Origin: Acanthopleura granulata
Taxonomy: Eukaryota > Mollusca > Polyplacophora > Chitonida > Chitonidae
Reading direction: 5' to 3'
DNA length: 64,000 bases
Assembly (NCBI GenBank): GCA_016165875.1
Contig: JABBOT010000007.1
Coordinates: forward strand, 5,737,245 to 5,801,244
Positions 28,601 through 43,600 of this stretch are shown here, piece after piece (position 1 is the first letter of the stretch; the number at the start of each line of letters is the position of its first letter). The notes under the pieces are model-generated. The model searched no databases, had not been told where the DNA came from, and saw only the letters and a list, made by a program, of their open reading frames with translations. The position numbers and the translations under genes were made by a program.

Positions 28601-31600
28601 CTTATAGCCCTTAGTTCTTTTTTGTCCAAAAAATCTGACCTTGATATCACTATAATTCTGCACCCTACAGAATATTGTGGAGAACAAATTCCATGTATTG
28701 AATTTCTATTTTATTCACCTGCCACCTTTCATCTTTGTTTCTGTGTCATTTACAATCAAGTTCAACACTTTTGAAGACCCTCCACAACAGCTATAATACA
28801 GCATCAAAAGTCATGAAAATCTAATCTGTCTAATATGTTGGGGAGCATCAGATTCATAAAGAAGGGTAGCTACTGGCCGTTAGTCTAAGTATCCTACTGT
28901 CTCTCGGTTTTTCCAAGTGTCAAAATCCACCTGTTTGATTCATTTCCTTAAAGTGTTTCATATCGTAAATTTTAATCTTACCTTGGTACACAATAAAGCA
29001 TAGGTGGCATTTTTAGTGAAACGGTCGTATGTCATAAGTAATAACAAAGGACCTGACTTATGACTTACAATCCTTAGTGAAATGGGGCTCAGGGGCTTCA
29101 CATTTCCCCTTTGATATAAGATTAAATGGTGCACTTAAAATAAATTGGGTAAATTCCTCCTATGAAATTAGTAAGTTAGTAAGTTCTATATGTTTGTCGT
29201 GAAATTTAGAAATAACCATTCATATGTAAAGCTTATAAATTTTTTAAAAACATTTAAACACACTAAAAATGTACATGGAAATACATATGAATTTGATTTG
29301 AAATTTGGAATGCACCCAAATGAAAGGAAACTGTTAATAGACTATGTGCCCAAATTAATGTCATCAAAAGGTGTGGGATTTGTCACACAAGGAGCTCCAA
29401 ATGTACCTCATTGTTGTGCAGGCTCAGACTTTTCAGTAAAGATGCAGTTATGTACACAGGCATTTCCTCAGCAACAATGGTTTCCACTAGATCGGTCAAA
29501 GCGGACTTGACAGCAGCCATCTTGGATCCAGATCTCCTCTTTTTTTGTGGCCAAGCTTCCTGGCTGTCTACCAGATTTCCAAATGCCAATTTTAAAGCCT
29601 ATTGGCAAATAAATATTGAAAACAGTGAGTAATTGTTAAATAAATGTTTACAAAACTTCTTCCATCATTTTAAACTTCCCTTGAGGTTTCTCCAGAAAGT
29701 TGAATTTTACTATAAACTTGACCTGAATATCAGTCCATAGGTTATACATATGGGTTTTAAATTTTAAAAGTTGGATACGCTAAAAAACCAAAAATACTGA
29801 ACGATTCCCTTACCTGAACAATAAAGGTCTGATCTGATTCAATCTCTTCCTTACACCTGACAATTTTCTTGATTACAGGTAGATAAGGTGTGCTGGACTT
29901 GACACAGGTTTTGTGAATCACTGCTAGACACTTGACACAGGTCTCTCGTACAACAGGCACTGGGCTGCTCAGACCCACAAACAATGGCACTAAAACTGAA
30001 CGCAATAATGGTCCTGCTTCATACCAATGTGTGTGTGAAAATGACTCATTAATGATAACCAAAACAAACAATGGTATTTTAATGCAAGTCAAAACAGTTA
30101 GTGTTTACGTACTAAATAGTGTATTTCACATAGAATATTGAAGAATGCATTTTCAGAAGCCCATAAGGGCTATAAAGGACTTTTGTTGCAAGCAATTAGG
30201 TTTCTCTGATAAGAAATTAATCAAACTTCACAAACCAATCAGAATCAAGCAAAATCTGTCATTTAAAATGACAAATTTAATGACAAATATAAGAGGAAAT
30301 AAGGTATTGATTGATTGATTTATTTATTTATTTGATTGGTGTTTTACCCCATACTGAAGAATATTTCACTTATACAGCAGAGGCCAATAAATTCATCATT
30401 TATACAATGGTGGTCAAGTCAATGGGTGGAGAAAACGAGAGAATGCACCCACCTGAAGCCCTTTTCCTGATACATGACAAACCTACTTACTTAAAGCTGC
30501 AGCTACACCTGAGGTAGCTTAGCATTCATGACACTGATGTGATTGGCTGGGAGCTCATCAACTTTTTCTGGTGTAACGAATTGAAAGAATATTTCACTCA
30601 CATGATGGCAACCAGTATTATGGTGAGAGGAAACCACGCAGAGCTCGAGCAAACCCATGAAAATACACAGGTTGCTGGCATATCTTCCCACATACAACTG
30701 GAAAACAAGCCAGCCAGAGTTCAACAAGACTACATTGGCGAGGGGCTCCTCGGTCATTGTACTGCCCCTTAACGAAATACGAGAATAGCAAATCTTACAG
30801 CTCACACAACTGAAAAATTTGAGCATCTACATACTAAAGATTATGGGGTATTTCATATATCAACATTACAATCTAAAGTCTTACCAGGAGAGGCTGACTG
30901 GGTTAAGCTCGTTAAGCTCTGCTGGCTCAGGTGTCCCAGCTGGACCAGGCCGATGTATAACGCCCTCACCTGGAGACGCAGGTTCAGCCCCATAGCAACA
31001 GCCTGACCATTGGCATGAGAGCACCAGAATACACCCAGGAACTTCATCAAGGTCATGGGGTCCGAGAAATGTGTCTGAAGAGGACAACAACAATCTGTAA
31101 TTCTTCAATCTTTTTGTGTGTTTCCAGAATGCTTATTCAAGCACATTCTGAGGGAATTATTCTGTGTCGACTCATAAAATCAGACTTAAGACATTTATGT
31201 GTTGGTGGTTGTCAGCACATTGAGTGGAGTCAGCATATTGATTGACATCAGCATACTGAGTGGAGTCAGCATATTGATTGACATCAGCATATTGAGTGGA
31301 GTCAGCATATTGATTGACATCAGCACATTGAGTGGAGTCAGCATATTGATTGACATCAGCATATTGAGTGGAGTCAGCATATTGATTGACATCAGCATGA
31401 TGACTGACATCAGCATATTGAGTGGAGTCAGCATATTGAGTGGAGTCAACATATTGACTGACATTAGCATATTGAGTGGAGTAAGCATTTTGTGGGGAGT
31501 CAGCATATTGACACTTGGCCAACCAACGTATGGCCTATGCCATCATGCTTAGAGATCATTTCGAAAAAGGTGCATACATAACCCGAGTTGGAATAGCAAC

Positions 31601-34600
31601 AACTACGCCATAATAGTGCACTGGTTTGCAGAAGACCATGCCACAATTTCAACAGTTGAATCTGTTGGCATCAGCTTAGCAAATTTATAAATAAAAAAAA
31701 AAAATGCCTATTTAAGGCATGTACATGTAGCTGCCTAACTTAAGTGGACAAGAAGTTTATTTTGATTATAAAAAATGACGTACCCTTTCTGTCGAAATAT
31801 TGCATTTTTAGAGACAATTAAATGTTTCAGTGCTCAACCTTACATTCCAGTCGGGTATCACTCTACTTTCCCACCAAACCTCAAAACACCTTTCTAAGAT
31901 CAACAAAGATCTCAGAATCACACAAACTGTGCAAGTTTATTATGGGCTACATATTAGGCCATTTACCTCTTCTACCTATACATGCACTACTATACTAAAC
32001 ATACTAAATAAACACACCTGCAGGAAGTAGATTAACAGAGACCTAAAGGCTCCTACATCCGAGCTAGGCTCGTTAGCAGCAATGTCCAGCAACAGGTCAA
32101 ACAGAGCTGTCAACACCTTCAGACTGGCGTCACACATGGCATCTTCCCAGCTCAAGTGCCAAAACATAGCTGAAAACACAAACAAAAAACTATGTAATAT
32201 CATCTTAAGTTTATAGTGAACCATTATAGGACAGAAAGACATGAGTTTCTAAAGTGGTGGGAAAACTTTAACAATTCACACTGAAAATTAAAAGTGTGAA
32301 GCCACTCTGAAAATGAAAATGTCAAGCTGCTTTGATTTACTGGAAGACATCACGAGATATTTCCAAGAATGTATCCGGAAATAACCACAGTGAATATGAA
32401 CACCCTAATTCTTCTAATTATTGGGACACATATTAATCATGCTGAAAGCAAAATATTAAATTTCTCTCCCAGTGTTTTGAAAAATTAACATGTGGATATG
32501 TTGATCATCAGATGGTTCAACCATGGCAGAAGAAAGGAATTTTTTATCCCTGTTACAATTACATGCATGTTAAAGCTTAAAAGGGAAGATCAGGTGTCCC
32601 CAAAATTAGAAGAAATATGGTGTATAAATGAAGGGGAACACAGAATCTGATTGGTCAAAAAAAAGTAATATCACCTATTTCACTGAACTTCAGAAATTTC
32701 ACCTCAAGTTCAAAAAACACTATACACAGAAATACTTTTATTTTATTCAAAAAGTGTAAGTATGGATGCCTAATGTTCTGAACGCTATTGCCATGTATAT
32801 TTACGTTATGACGGCCAACACAGTACTTTGATTTCCATTTACACTGGTGAGAAAAGGGTTAGGAGAAAGCTCACAGTTAGTTGTCAAGTGTTTCAGTTCA
32901 AACTGTAGTGAAACTGGACAGCTGACCTTAAGAAAAAAGCTTCTCCACACAGACACAGAAACCACTTTTCCCCACACTCGCTATACCTCACCTTATTTTG
33001 TAAGAGCAAGATTATGAAAAAAAAAAAAAGCTAAAATGTTTCCAAGCTTCGTTTTTGTTTATCTTTGCGATGATAAATAAGCATATTACTATTTGAGAAA
33101 AGCATTAATAACAAGACTTTTATCTCTGAGGGTCAAAACATAACTAAATATTTTTACCTCACCTTTAATTAATCTCCCAGATAAGCGTACGTGACTAACA
33201 TGGTTGTGTAGCCATGAATATTTTAAACTCACCTTTAATTAATCTGTCAGGTAAGTGTACGCCGCTATCAAGGTTGTGTAGCCATGAATATTTTTACCTC
33301 ACCTTTAATTAAACTGTGAGATAAGTGTACATGACTAACAAGGTTATGTAGCCATGAATATTTTCAACTCACCTTTAATTAACCTATCAGGTAAGTGTAG
33401 ATGGCTAATGAGGTTGTGCAGCCATCCCCTGTGTAGGTGCACAGATAATGGATTCTTCTTCCTCAGACACAGCCCCACCTCTTGTACAGCAGTCGCTATG
33501 CTTGGTGCACGGGCTATCTCCTTCACTTTTCCAGATAACTTCTGCAGAAATACATTATTATTCATTGTAAACTCTACATAAGGACAAAATATATGGTTAA
33601 TGATCTGAAATTTCATCCGCAAAAGCTTGCGCTTAGTGTTGAAACTGATATTTTTCCACTAGGATATGATCCTACCTCGAAATACCTTTCTATGATCAAC
33701 AAAACTTTCCTGATTGAAGCAAAATGGGTGAAAGTTAAGGTCATTTTACCACAGTGCAAATCACATCATGGTACCAAAAGTTCACAGATGTTTACAGAAC
33801 ATATTTAGATTCAACTCATCCAGCATCTTTCCTGACAGGTGAGTCGCACACTACTGTTCTAAAGAACAGCTTATTTGTGAGCCAATCTTTGAGTTATTTT
33901 AAGTTAGGGAACTTCACACTGCTGACAATCCACTTATTATTATCACTTACTTCAGCACTGCACAGATCCCTTAACAGTGTCGTTTGAGCCATTGCTAGCT
34001 TTGACATCTTCAGCAGCTGGGACTTTTCTTCCTGCATGAGGCCATCCAGAATCAAGGCTGTCAGCGCCTGGCTTGATCTCTGTCTGGTACAGTGGACCTT
34101 CGTACATGACACCAACAGATCCACCTGTCAACAACAAAAAACCAACAGGAAATGAGTTTCAGTCTTGGCTAGAGCATAATGTGAGATAAAATGATTTTTC
34201 GGAAATGTACAAGACGTAAGTGGGCGAGTTCAGAATAAAACGGATTTCAGATCTAGAACCAAATCTAGATCAATCAATCAAATCTGAATGAATATCTCAA
34301 ACAGAAACAAACATCTGAACAAATAGACAAACAGACAGATGGACAAGCAAACTTGCCTAAAATACCACCCAAAGCAAACTTTTCGTGACACGAGATTCCC
34401 ATATCAAATCTGAGATCAATCTGTCAAGTCTGATGAGAGTTAACGTGCAGAAACAAAACTCTGAACAAATGCATAAACATACAGACTGATGAATGAGTCT
34501 ATAAAAGGCAATCCCATGCAAGGTGAGAACTTAATCTCAGACAATTTCATCACAATTCTCTCCAAGATAAGACTAGCTCATGTGGGAAACATCTTAATAT

Positions 34601-37600
34601 CTTTAATTAGAACTATTTAAGTCATGGGCATAAGTGACATGTATCTAAATATTATTATGAGGAATATAAAATAAAGAATACTAATTTAATATGATTATTA
34701 ATAATGCAAAAATCTACACACATGTACATCATGAAATACTAACCATTTTTTCTTTGTCATGTCCTTTCATCAAACCAACTTGTTTAATTACAGACTGGAC
34801 CATGATGACGTTTAATTGATCCACTGATTGACCAGTTTCCCATCCTTTTGATTCAGCCAACCACACTACAACAGACACGTGAAAAAAAAAAAACTGGAAT
34901 AAGTTTATTATGCTTTAATACACACTGGGTTTTTCATGTATTAAACAAAATTACTGGAAAAAAAATGCAGAGAAATTCTAATGAGGGACAAAAACATTAT
35001 TCTGATAAACAACATCATATTTTCTAATGGAAAATCATGTGTATGTATGCTTGGGTTTTAATCTAACTCAACAATGTTTCAGTCAGATGATGATGAGGAG
35101 CCATTAGAATGTACATATATCTACACACACATATACCGTCTCTTCTTGTGGCAGGGCAAGTTCATACCCCGCCAAAGTGCTGCCACCACCGGAACATCAT
35201 ACTGACAACAAAAGACATGACACCCCAACCAGTCATATTATACTGCCCCCTGGCCAACCGATAAACTTTCCTTGCTCTAACCTCTCAGTGCTGAATGCCA
35301 AGCTATACCATTTTCTTTAAAGTCTTTAAAAATCTTCTCTTCATTTGTTTATTTGACAGTTTTTCAATCATTTTATTGGGGGTAGGGGGAGAAAAACAAG
35401 ACAGAGCTCAGTGAAAACCAGTCCTGTAACTTAGCAATAAGGAAACCAGATAGATCAGCTTCGTGGGAAACAATGCAGTACAACAATTTGATGTTGAGGA
35501 AACCTAAAACACAGCTTGGGGGAAATCCACTTTGTGGCTCAGCTCAGGGGGAAGCCCACACTTCAATTAAACTTAGGGGAAACCAGTATTCAAACAAACT
35601 CACTGGGAAACCAGATTTCCGACTCAAATGAGAGAAAACCAGTACTGCCACTTCCTCTTTGGGGGCTTTATTGCAACTCAGCTTGGTGAGGAACCAGTCA
35701 CGTAACAGCTTTGGGGAAACCAGAACTTCAAAATAGCACAGTAGGAAACCTGTACTACACCACACGAGGGATTGGACCAGTCCTCTGATCAATGGCTGTC
35801 GCTGACCTTGCAGAAGCAAGAAATGAAACGGGATTTCACTGACTAAGGGAAAATCATCTTCATTTCCAGGGGTAGAGGTTGAGACAAGCAATGTCTCCTT
35901 TAGCAACATTTTTTTCTTAAGCGTTTGGTCTTTGGTTTACCTTCACCAGTCTTCTTCAGTATCTTGTGTTTCTTTGCCATATCAGACTGTAATACGGCTG
36001 TCACCATGGCAACGTCAGTGCCATCTTCATTACACAGGAAGAGGTACGGATAAGCAGCCTTGAAAACATCTGACATTATATTGTCCTCACAGGAACACAG
36101 GACAGCCAGCGCCTGACAACTGTTATTCCTGGATAGAACACAAAAGCAATTATCACATGTATTCACAGACCATGCTTTTATTCATTAATTTGTTTATTTA
36201 TTTGATGGGTTTTATACATCATACTCAAGAATATTTCACTTAGACGACGACAGGCCAGCATTATGGTGGGAGGAATTCCATGATCATCCACAAGTTGGTG
36301 GTAGACTTTCCCACATACATGTACGACAGTAGAGGAATCCAGCATAAGCTGGGCTTGAACTCTTTGCGATCACACTGGTGAGAGGGCACCTGGTCAACTG
36401 TGTTGCACACACGGGTTAACGGCATCAACCTCTAAAAACCTGTTTTTTAATTCAAATTTATCATGTATTTCACCTGACTGTCTTATGTACAGCTCCCTCT
36501 TAATTATTTATTTATTTATTTATTTGATCGATGTTTTACGCCGTACTCAAGAATATTTCACTCATACGACCGGGGCCAGCATTATGGTGGGAGGCAACCA
36601 TTATGGTGGGAGGCAACCGACCAGAGCACGGTGCAAACCCACGACCATCCGCAGGTTGCTGGCAGACCCCTCTTCCATATGAATGACACCAGGGTGTTTT
36701 TCCAGTAATCAACAATATTTCCGTTGTACATTTGCATTTCTATTGGTGGAGGAAACCCCAGCAGTAGCTTTTAAACCAACAGCCTTTGACAAGTAAATGA
36801 CGAGCTTTAATACATGCAGGATACATGATGCATAGCCTACCTGCCAACTGAAACACATCTTTTAACATCAAGATACTTTTTCACAAACTAACTCAAGATT
36901 ATTTTATTATCGTTAGCTATCATTTAGCCACGAGCAAGTATTTTTTACAAAAACAAAGAAAATGTGGCTCAAGAAGCAGCCATGAACAGAAAGCCAACTG
37001 AATTCAGAAAATACAACCTTAATTGTTTCACATCTTCTCTATCCAAAATGTTCACTAGACTCTCCAGTAACTTTGGCTTGTCTGACACGAGATTCCACAG
37101 TCTCTGTAAAATCAAGTATTGGCAACTTTCCCTTCATTTGTGGATCATTTCAGCATCATATATTTATTCATTTATTTTGAGTCTCCAACAGGTACATAAC
37201 ACCCACACAAACAGGCTGAGAATAAACAATTAACAGTGAAATTATTTATTTATTTATTTGATTGGTTTTTTACACTACACTCATACCTCACTTGTATGAC
37301 ATTGGCCAGCATTGTAGTGGGAGGAAACCGAGCAGAGCCAGGGGAAATACCCACTGCCATCAGCAGTTTGCTTGCAGTGACATTATGATAATAACAGTTG
37401 TAACCACATTCTCTAACTGTGGTAAACGAAATAAAAGATTTGTTTCCAGTACTTAATATCAGCATTTCAACCAAATGTACTGGAATTGTGTCACTATGGT
37501 AAAATGCATGAACGCAACATAGAAAAACTTGTCCAATCTGCGACTGAGATACATGTAGATGTCTATGTTAATCCACGATACAATGGAGCCAATAATAAAG

Positions 37601-40600
37601 TTTATGTAGACGAAGAAAGGAAATCATAAAATATTCTAAAGATTATGAACTGAAATTTAAAATGATATATTTTGACAATAACTGGTAAGATACATGCCCA
37701 CATCAAACTGAGTAATTGACCAATCATCTGCCTTATATACACCTACCTGACCTAGCCCTAGGGTGACCTTCACAACAGCATGGTGTGTGTCTTTCAAGCC
37801 CTTCAAAAGGGTGTCTTCAATAAACTGGTTGTCCTCTTCCTATTAAAAAAAAAGATACATGTATTAATGAAGACATCTCTTAACAAACCTTAATAAAATA
37901 TAATACGATGCATTCATTGATGAACCGAATCAGGAATAAAATGGCCTAAGTAGTCACATTCTTATCTCTGTAAAATCTCATCACAGCAAATGTGTGACTT
38001 TAGAAGTGAAAAAACCTAACTCAGGGTGATTTCTTTTTTTTCTCTTTCTTTTTTTAGGTTCACATGTATAAACACTGACATGCATGTACTTAAAGTGAAA
38101 GACAGCTCATGACTGAGGCACTGTTAATTAAAAAGATTAGCAAATTTTCTCTTGAATGAAAAAAACCTGTTTGAATTTGTATGAATTATCTTCATTTGAA
38201 GTGTGGAGTATTTTGCAGCTGACTGGGGATTTGAAGGCATCCATGCTTTTAGCTTATGACAGATTGACCAATCAGAGAGCTAGGAAATATTAGCTGTTTA
38301 TAAGCTGTGAGGTAAATCTTCTGAGTTGATTGTCAGAGTAACATGTAATAACATCGGGACAGGACACTGTTTTAATATTACAGTAAAACATGTCTAAACT
38401 GACCATGCCTGGTTCTGCTAAAAAGTGTCGATTTTGACAAGATTTCAGTTTGTGGAAAATACCGTGTGCAACAACAACACTTTTCAGTACTTCATTACAC
38501 ACAGCTTGCAAACATGTCACTAAAAAGAATAAAGAGTTCTTTGCAAGCAAGCATGGTGAATTAAGTTGTTTTTTTTTGCCCCAACTTTTATTTGTTTAAA
38601 AGCATGAAGGAACAGGTATATGTTTCACTGTATATGTTTTGGTCATAACATATGCTGAACAACATTGCAAAGTATTTCCAGACCATTGTATTGTGGGGTA
38701 AGTAAATTTCTTGATAATTTCATGTTATACATTTAAATGCAAGCTTAAGTTTCAAACACAGTCTCTGGTTGCTCACTTGGAATAATTACGTCACAGCCCA
38801 GACAAAATTTCATGCTACACAAAGGAGTGCAGTGAAATGTCTGTTTCCAGTGTCATGGTAGCTTTGTAAAGGTTGTGTGATCAACATCGACAATAACAGC
38901 TTGCCATCATCCATCTTACCTGTAAGGAGTCCAACTTCTCGATCAGGTGTTCTATAGCAGCTTTCCGCACACTACAGATGCGATGATGCAAAGCCAGGAT
39001 TAGGTTACTGCCGTCATCGGCAACAACATGACGCTGAATGGAAGTCAAGGTCAGGTCGATAAAGCACTTTACTTGTCTCCGTCTTTCTTTGCCGTCCGCT
39101 TCAGAAAGCAGATTTTCCAATGATGAATCCAAAGCATCAGAATATCTGAAGAAAAGGTTACAGTGACAAGAAATACTGTTATACAATCTTCAAATATTTC
39201 CTCTAAATATTAGATCTGCACTTAAAGGACATAAAGGCCTTAAAACGACATTTTTGAAGCCAACACTTATGTTTTTCTGATAAATTAATCAAACTTATAT
39301 GACGGACCAATCAGTGAGAAACAAGCAAAATGTGTCATTTGAAAAAAGATAAATATTAGGTGAAATACCAGTACAGTATTACTGAAAAATTTGATTGATT
39401 ATATCTTACTTGGGTTGCCCCAGATATTTCAAAACAAAAATTCACGACTTTTCATGATCAAATCTAACCATTATTGCACCATTAAAACATAGCTCATCTT
39501 CTTCTTCATAAAACTGGTGTAATAAAGAAATACAAATCCACCGATGACCGGCGAACTTTGAAGAAAAACATCAATCACAAAAATAACAGTACATACAGGT
39601 ATGCACGAAGATACTTGGAAAAAAATAACAGGAATTCTAAATTTTTTCACTACTATTGCCAAAATTGTAGAAATTCCTGGCTTTCTTCATCATATTTCAT
39701 GACCGGGGCATACATTCATGACTACTCAGGTTTTTTCATGACCATGGCAACCCAGCTTTATAGTATGGTATATCCTTCTTGGTATATCTTATATATTTCA
39801 TAACTGAATTTCAAGGCCTCGTCTCAATTTTATGGACATTAAAATCAAAGTTTACTATTCACTATAATACATTTCATTCTTTGTTTTAGCTGTGGACAGG
39901 AAGAAAATGCCTTTTTCATCAGAAAAAAAATCAACATAAAATTTAGATTTACCTTGATTCCAAAATTCTGAGGACACCTTTCAATGACTCACTAAGGCTT
40001 TGAACTCCAGCGACATCAACTTGTGCACACTGGTCTATATAGCATTCAGATATTTTTCTACAAATCAACAAAAAAAAGGAATCATTTCATTATTTAATAA
40101 TGGATACCTTTCATAACAGGAAGCAAGAAGTTACTTTAATGATATATCTGAAATGAAATCCATTAGGTGAAAGAACAGAACGGCTACACACATTGTTTTT
40201 GCGCTTAAAACATGTATGATATTTACAATCTTAATCAAATGCATATCACAACACAGAAAAACACTGTGGAACTCCACGTGGCAAACATTTTTGAGAGCAG
40301 CCATTAGGTTAGTTGGATGATGTCCTATGGCATGATCTCTCTCGTGCTCAGTCTATAAAGACAAATGAATTCTACCCGAAGACTTGGGAAATCAGGACAC
40401 AACCAACTTGATCTTCTGGATGGAAAATTAAAATTTAGGGCAATATATCTGGGCTAATGTTATTCTCTCTCCAGTTGTCTTAGGGTTAAAGCATATAACC
40501 ATAGTTTTTGCTCTTCTACACCAATCACGTGATCAATGTATACATGTAAGCCTGAATTTTTCATTATATTTAGGCTCAGAATGGTAAGGCAGGGACAAGA

Positions 40601-43600
40601 CTTACTCTACAAATACCGTTTCTGGGAAGTATGGAAACCAATCTTGAAATAAATTCCAGTTTTGAAACTAAAACAGCTTTTGGAAAAAATAATCACCCAT
40701 TTTTTATAAAAAGCTCACTATAAAAACTGACCCATCTTGTCATAATTCTCTATACCAGTTTTGAAATAAAAAAAAAATGTTCATTTTGGAATCAAAAGTT
40801 GACTTTTTCCATATCTGATCAATTTTTAGATTTTAGGTTTCAACAGTAAACAGTTCCTATTTCAAAAGTATCTGATTTCAAATCTGTTATTAAATTCACA
40901 TTCACCTGGTAACGAACTTGGCAACCTTCTCCTCTAGCAGCACGTTTCTCAGCATTGCCTCCAGCAGATGGCAGCACTGTGGTGCCGATGACAACCACTC
41001 CTGTTCTCCTTCACTCTCGCTGCTAGCTCCTCTCTCCTGGAAGCCATGTTTGAAGGCTGCAGGAATGAGGCACGTGAAAATGGCCACCAGCAACTTTTCT
41101 GTGTTGTACTGCGCAGTTATCTTTCCCAGGATGATAGGCAGATCAGGAACTCGCCTGAGGTACTTGTAACACCTGAACAGGAAAATGACTCTCGCGTGAA
41201 ATTTCACAACGGTACAAATTGGCAATCATCCCAAGAAAAAGAAAAAAAAAGATTAACAACATATATTACAACAGTACAGGGTTTTTCTCTAGACATTCTC
41301 TTGTGGTCACCACAACAAGAAATATCACAAAAATTGCATTAAGACAAATATTGCACTGAATTTTAGTGACATAAACTGAGTTTTTGATACACTGGTGATA
41401 AAAAAATACTGAGTTTGCCGACTTGTTCAAAGTGAATTTCTAAAAAGACACTTTCTAGAAAAACTCCTGCAGTAACTATAAAACTAATGTAAAGAAAGAT
41501 GTATGCCACTTCTCATACAAGCAGCAGTGATAACTTCAGTCGTCAAATCCCGAATAAACATGTTTGACTGAGTATAATATGCACGAGGGACATAGCGGAA
41601 CCCAACATGACTGCCAGCATAGTGCACATGCTGTAAATATCACCTAGCTGCCAGTCCAGCCTAACAAATGTAAACAAACAGTGGTGACAATCCTGGTTGA
41701 GCTGGGTGATGCAAATTTAAAGTCATAAGGGCATCAATCAGCCCCAGTTTTTAATTCTGCAAAGAAAATAATGGATGTCAAGCACATGCTGTCACTCTCA
41801 AATTACAGACTCTTTAAAACAAAAAAAAAAAGAAAAAGCAACTGCACATTATCCTTTTTTGATATGAAGTTAATAAAAAATTTTCTGGAAAGAAATAATC
41901 ACAAGAGAGTTCACAAAAACTCTTTAAGTAGTCCTCTACTGGTGATGAACCCTTCGGAATCAAGTAAATTGTGTCAGTTGAAATAAAGATAAACTTTACG
42001 TGAAATATAGTCTTTTGGGTGATGAAATGTTAGAGGAATAAGTAATGGCCTTCAAAACTGACTGAGGTGTTTAACCCTGTTTGCAGAACCAGTGCATACC
42101 ACATCAGAAATGAAAACCCCATTTCAGAATGATAATCCTTTTTTTTTTTTAAGAAATCATTTTAGGGCCTTCTGAAAGTGCTTAATTACAGGTCAAACTT
42201 TAGGTGACATACAGTACTTGATGTCTTACTTTTTAGGCAATCCTTCAATCTTCTGTGTTTGAAACACTAGCACCATAAAGGTGAGGGCCTCAGTAAGTAG
42301 GTCAGGGCTCATGTGCTAAAAGAAAAATGTATACCTGGTCAGGAAGGACCTGAATTGCATTTTGTTTTTACTTAAAGAGGCAATACCAGAGATTTTTCGC
42401 AAAAAGTCCACAGTCACTAATTAAATCTACTTACCGGAATAGCTCAAATTATGGCCTTTCAGAAAATATCAGACCATCTTTCAACATGGGTTTCCAACTG
42501 ACATTTACTTCAACTTTAGCAAAAGATTTACAATCAATTTAAAACATTACTTCCCCAGTTTAAAAGCTTTAGCATATTGTTAGGTTACCCAAAGGAAGTC
42601 TTGAAAAATTCCAAATCAGACTTAAAATTCATCATAATACAACTATATGGTGAATTTCACACTCAATATTCATTTGCATCTATCACTGTTACAATTGCTG
42701 ACCTTGGCAAGGACGTTCAGAATGGTTTCCAGGACGGTGACCTTGACCTTAACCTTTGACACCAGTTGGCACAGGATCATGTAACTGGAGGCTTTGTGAT
42801 CTGGTACCTTTGACTTCAGACCCCGGGAGAGATGTGGCATCAGCGTGGCAATGTTCCCCTCCGTGGCCCCACCCGCTTCTAACACACCAATTATCGTGGA
42901 TGTGTAAAATGAGAAAAATACTCGGAGCTTTCCTCCATCTGATCCATCCACCATGTGAACCTAGAGGGTTAAAAATTGGAACTTTTCTGCACAAACTTTA
43001 CAGAAGCTATAAAGTGTGGAGCAAAGGTAATTCAGCAAACATGCTAAACAGAAAGATGTGACTACATCAAATTTGTTTTGTAGCGACGGGGTTTACATAC
43101 ATAAATTCCCAAAGCACTATATGCTGATTTGTCAGGTTGAACCTTGACACGAAGTCAATAGTTGTCCAACTTCATTGTTAATTTCACTTACCTTTGTATA
43201 TTTCTTCACAGTGTCACAGAGAAATCCCAAGAAGCCTGGGTTAGTCTTACAGTGATTGATCAGCCCACTACGGGTTAAATGAACACCAGATTTCTGACAA
43301 AAAAATTGAAGGACAATAATTGCTAGTGGACCACTAAAATGACTCCTGACTAATCCAATGAACGGCAGTTCCATGAGTGCTTCGCACAGCTTGCATAATT
43401 GCATATATATCACTTCTTACAGCTGAATAAGTTTCATATTTGCTGAGGACTTCGTTAAAATATTATTTTAATGCATTTTCAGAGACAAATCAGTAAAGGT
43501 CAAAAGTGCTAAAAATTATGAGAGTTACATTTTTTCAGTAAAATACCATCCAAAATCCAAACAGACCTCAAAATCCCTTTGCTATTATCTGATAATCAGG

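Noticed and set aside
31172..31552. Three overlapping frames of 103-117 codons in the 18/36-bp array
   Set aside because: Same artefact of a period divisible by 3; no start, splice or codon signal.
35544..35909. 121-codon minus-strand frame abutting HEATR1 exon 35941-36128
   Set aside because: Lies over a degenerate ggaaaccag minisatellite beyond the exon donor; not continuous with HEATR1 homology.
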